54,960 nucleotides of DNA from an uncultured Muribaculaceae bacterium (lineage in GTDB: Bacteria; Bacteroidota; Bacteroidia; Bacteroidales; Muribaculaceae), in NCBI GenBank assembly GCA_904501735.1, contig CAJGBY010000014.1, forward strand, positions 1 through 54,960, in the 5' to 3' direction. The translations under genes were made by a program, and so were the position numbers. Numbering within the stretch: the first letter of the stretch is position 1; each line of letters starts with the position of its first letter. Positions 53,403-54,960 of the stretch are shown piece by piece. The notes below the pieces were generated by a model, which had not been told where the DNA came from, did not search any database, and saw only the letters and a program-made list of their open reading frames with translations.

Positions 53403-54155
53403 TTATTTGAGTACTAATTCTACAGGGCAATGGTCGCTACCGAATAGCTCGTTGTGGATAGAAGCACTTTCCATGTGCTCGACAAGTCGGTTTGAAACAA
53501 CAAAATAGTCGATACGCCAGCCCGTGTTTTTGGCGCGAGCTTGGAAACGATAGCTCCACCATGAATAGGCACCTTCGAGGTCGGGGAAGAAGTGACGGAA
53601 ACTGTCGGTAAAACCTGTGTCAAGTAGTGTGGTGAACTTTTCGCGTTCCTGATCGGTAAATCCAGGATTCATGCGATTGGTCTTAGGATTCTTAAGGTCG
53701 ATTTCCTTGTGAGCCACATTGAGGTCGCCACATAGAATGACTGGTTTTTTCTTGTCGAGCTCGAGCAGATAGTTGCGAAAATCATCTTCCCAAGTCATGC
53801 GATAGTCGAGACGCTTCAATCCATCTTGTGAGTTAGGAACATAGGCGTTGACAAGGAAGAAATTGTCCATTTCGAGAGTTATGACGCGACCTTCGTGGTC
53901 GTGTTGGTCGATATTAATCCCGTAGGTTACAGCGATAGGTTGGTGCTTGGTGTAGATAGCAGTGCCAGAGTAACCTTTCTTATCGGCATAGTTCCAATAA
54001 GATTTGTATCCTTCGAAGTTGAGGTCGAGTTGTCCTTCTTGCATCTTGGTTTCTTGTAGGCAGAAAAAGTCGGCGTCTAGTTGCGTGAACGCATCGGCAA
54101 ATCCTTTACCTACAATAGCGCGAAGTCCATTTACATTCCATGAAATAAATTTCAT
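53403..54155 (-). CDS. xth: Exodeoxyribonuclease III / AP endonuclease
   Basis: A 250-residue enzyme of the exonuclease III family that cuts DNA at abasic sites and removes 3' blocks. Seen: FISWNVNGLRA (3-13), the metal-binding glutamate in FCLQETKM, the CGDLNVAHKEIDL segment, RIDYF and the terminal GSDHCPVEL with the catalytic Asp-His pair. Length is normal. It follows the HAD gene by 12 bases on the same strand, so the two are probably cotranscribed. Confidence 0.95.
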   Translation of the reverse strand: MKFISWNVNGLRAIVGKGFADAFTQLDADFFCLQETKMQEGQLDLNFEGYKSYWNYADKKGYSGTAIYTKHQPIAVTYGINIDQHDHEGRVITLEMDNFFLVNAYVPNSQDGLKRLDYRMTWEDDFRNYLLELDKKKPVILCGDLNVAHKEIDLKNPKTNRMNPGFTDQEREKFTTLLDTGFTDSFRHFFPDLEGAYSWWSYRFQARAKNTGWRIDYFVVSNRLVEHMESASIHNELFGSDHCPVELVLK

Positions 54156-54167
54156 AATCGTTGAGAT

Positions 54168-54791
54168 TTATAAAGTTTTTAATTTTTCGATGAGAGGAGC
54201 AAGCCAGTCCTCGTTGGCATTGACATGAAGTCCGTGGATGCCAGCAACTTCGGCTGCTTTGATGTTGGTGATGCTGTCGTCGACAAAAAGAGTTTCTTCG
54301 GGTTTAAATCCACCCATTTTGAGTGTCTTAGTGTAGATTTCGGCATTGGGCTTGCACACTTGCATCTCGTAGCTACAAAAGAATGAGTCGAGATAGTGAG
54401 TGATAGGATTACCTTCGGCGCAGAAACGATTGCTTCGTGTGTAGCCCATAATGAAAGGGTTGGTGTTGCTTAGCAATCCTATGTGATAAGTTTTGCGCAG
54501 TTCGAGAAGTTGGTGTAGTCCTTTGACCGGTACATCCTTGATGAAACCGAGCCAGCAGTGTTCGGCTTCATCGTAGGAAATGCTTTCGCGTTCTGTAACT
54601 TCGGCAAGCTTGCGACAAAATTCGTCGGTGTCTATTTTGCCAGTTTCGAGGTCGAGGAAAAAGTCCTTTTGTCCGTATTCACCCATGTAGATATCTGTGT
54701 CGAGTCCAATGGCTTGGAAACGGCGACAAGCTTCGGCAGTGTTTTGATGAAACACCACTCCACCCATATCGAAAAGTATATTTTTAATCAT
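54168..54791 (-). CDS. HAD-family phosphatase (YihX-like)
   Basis: A 207-residue haloacid-dehalogenase-type hydrolase. Motif I is FDMGGVVF with nucleophile D8, motif II LLSNTNP, motif III lysine in VCKPNAEIY and motif IV LFVDDS. The DMGGV form of motif I and the single helical cap match HAD subfamily IA phosphatases such as YihX, which acts on glucose-1-phosphate. The substrate here is unknown. It is the first gene of a two-gene unit with xth. Confidence 0.87.
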   Translation of the reverse strand: MIKNILFDMGGVVFHQNTAEACRRFQAIGLDTDIYMGEYGQKDFFLDLETGKIDTDEFCRKLAEVTERESISYDEAEHCWLGFIKDVPVKGLHQLLELRKTYHIGLLSNTNPFIMGYTRSNRFCAEGNPITHYLDSFFCSYEMQVCKPNAEIYTKTLKMGGFKPEETLFVDDSITNIKAAEVAGIHGLHVNANEDWLAPLIEKLKTL

Positions 54792-54820
54792 AATGGTTGA
54801 TATAATCTAAGTTATCTTTA

Positions 54821-54850
54821 CAAAGTTACATATAATTCGTTGAATTCAGA
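54821..54850 (-). promoter_or_regulatory. Possible promoter of the HAD-xth unit
   Basis: On the minus strand TCTG (54850-54847), an 18-base spacer, then TAACTTTG (54828-54821). The -7 element is good, the -33 poor and the spacing one base short. The start codon at 54791 is about 30 bases below. The remaining bases to the window end show no gene I can support. Confidence 0.45.
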
Positions 54851-54960
54851 AATTTGGGGCAAAATAATTGGCAGACAGGGGTTTTGTGAAATTCTGATTT
54901 TTGGAGGAATGCCAGCAAAAACCAACGTAATGCCAAGTTATTCCAAAGCTGAGTAACCTA

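Noticed and set aside
54829..54960. A gene start at the right edge of the window
   Set aside because: Both strands were read; no ATG with a supported continuing frame or recognisable product is present, only AT-rich sequence.

Overview
The window reads as chromosomal DNA of a member of the Bacteroidales, probably Muribaculaceae or a close family. This rests on several signs seen in the sequence. Promoters fit the Bacteroidetes form (TTTG near -33, TAnnTTTG near -7) and Shine-Dalgarno sites are rare. Complex I lacks NuoEFG, an ECF sigma factor sits with a membrane anti-sigma-like protein and a Spy-like protein, and MurT-MurK-MurQ genes lie together. The family-level assignment is inference. 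I saw no phage, transposon, CRISPR array, tRNA or obvious frameshifted gene.

Layout. 1-256: the 3' part of a 5S rRNA with its terminator and a short tandem repeat. 257-5801 (minus strand): a LmbE-like deacetylase with its own promoter, then a nucleotide-sugar group read as aminotransferase, gmd, fcl and a two-domain SGNH hydrolase. 5866-13038 (minus): a very large alpha-2-macroglobulin-like protein and an ECF sigma / anti-sigma / Spy-like unit. 13174-16342 (minus): a TonB-dependent receptor followed by a lipoprotein with an internal repeat. 16343-16785: a divergent control region with two promoters, a perfect palindrome and a cysteine-rich mini-ORF.

16786-33765 (plus): a 17 kb respiratory locus in which a complete F-type ATP synthase set (atpDCBEFHAG) lies between nuoABCDH and nuoIJKLMN, closed by a terminator. 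Complex I and ATP synthase are thus laid out as one interleaved locus: one makes and the other spends the ion gradient.

33842-36014 (plus): a small unit with a radical SAM enzyme, a protein with a cysteine-rich cytosolic head and a periplasmic TonB-C-like domain, and a lipoprotein with a related domain. 36218-37057: a BadF-type sugar kinase paralogue with altered active-site residues.

37270-52376 (plus): a roughly 15 kb peptidoglycan (MurNAc) salvage operon. Its products suggest this sequence: an exported amidase and the exo-muramidase NamZ cut wall fragments outside the cytoplasm; AmpG and MurT import muropeptides and MurNAc; MurK phosphorylates MurNAc; MurQ splits MurNAc-6-P into GlcNAc-6-P and D-lactate; and a FAD/Fe-S D-lactate dehydrogenase oxidises the lactate. 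A glycosyltransferase, a DUF4922 HIT/GalT-like protein and a SpoIID-domain protein are embedded with unclear roles. 52480-54791 (minus): nagB, which takes the amino sugar towards glycolysis, then a HAD phosphatase and exonuclease III.
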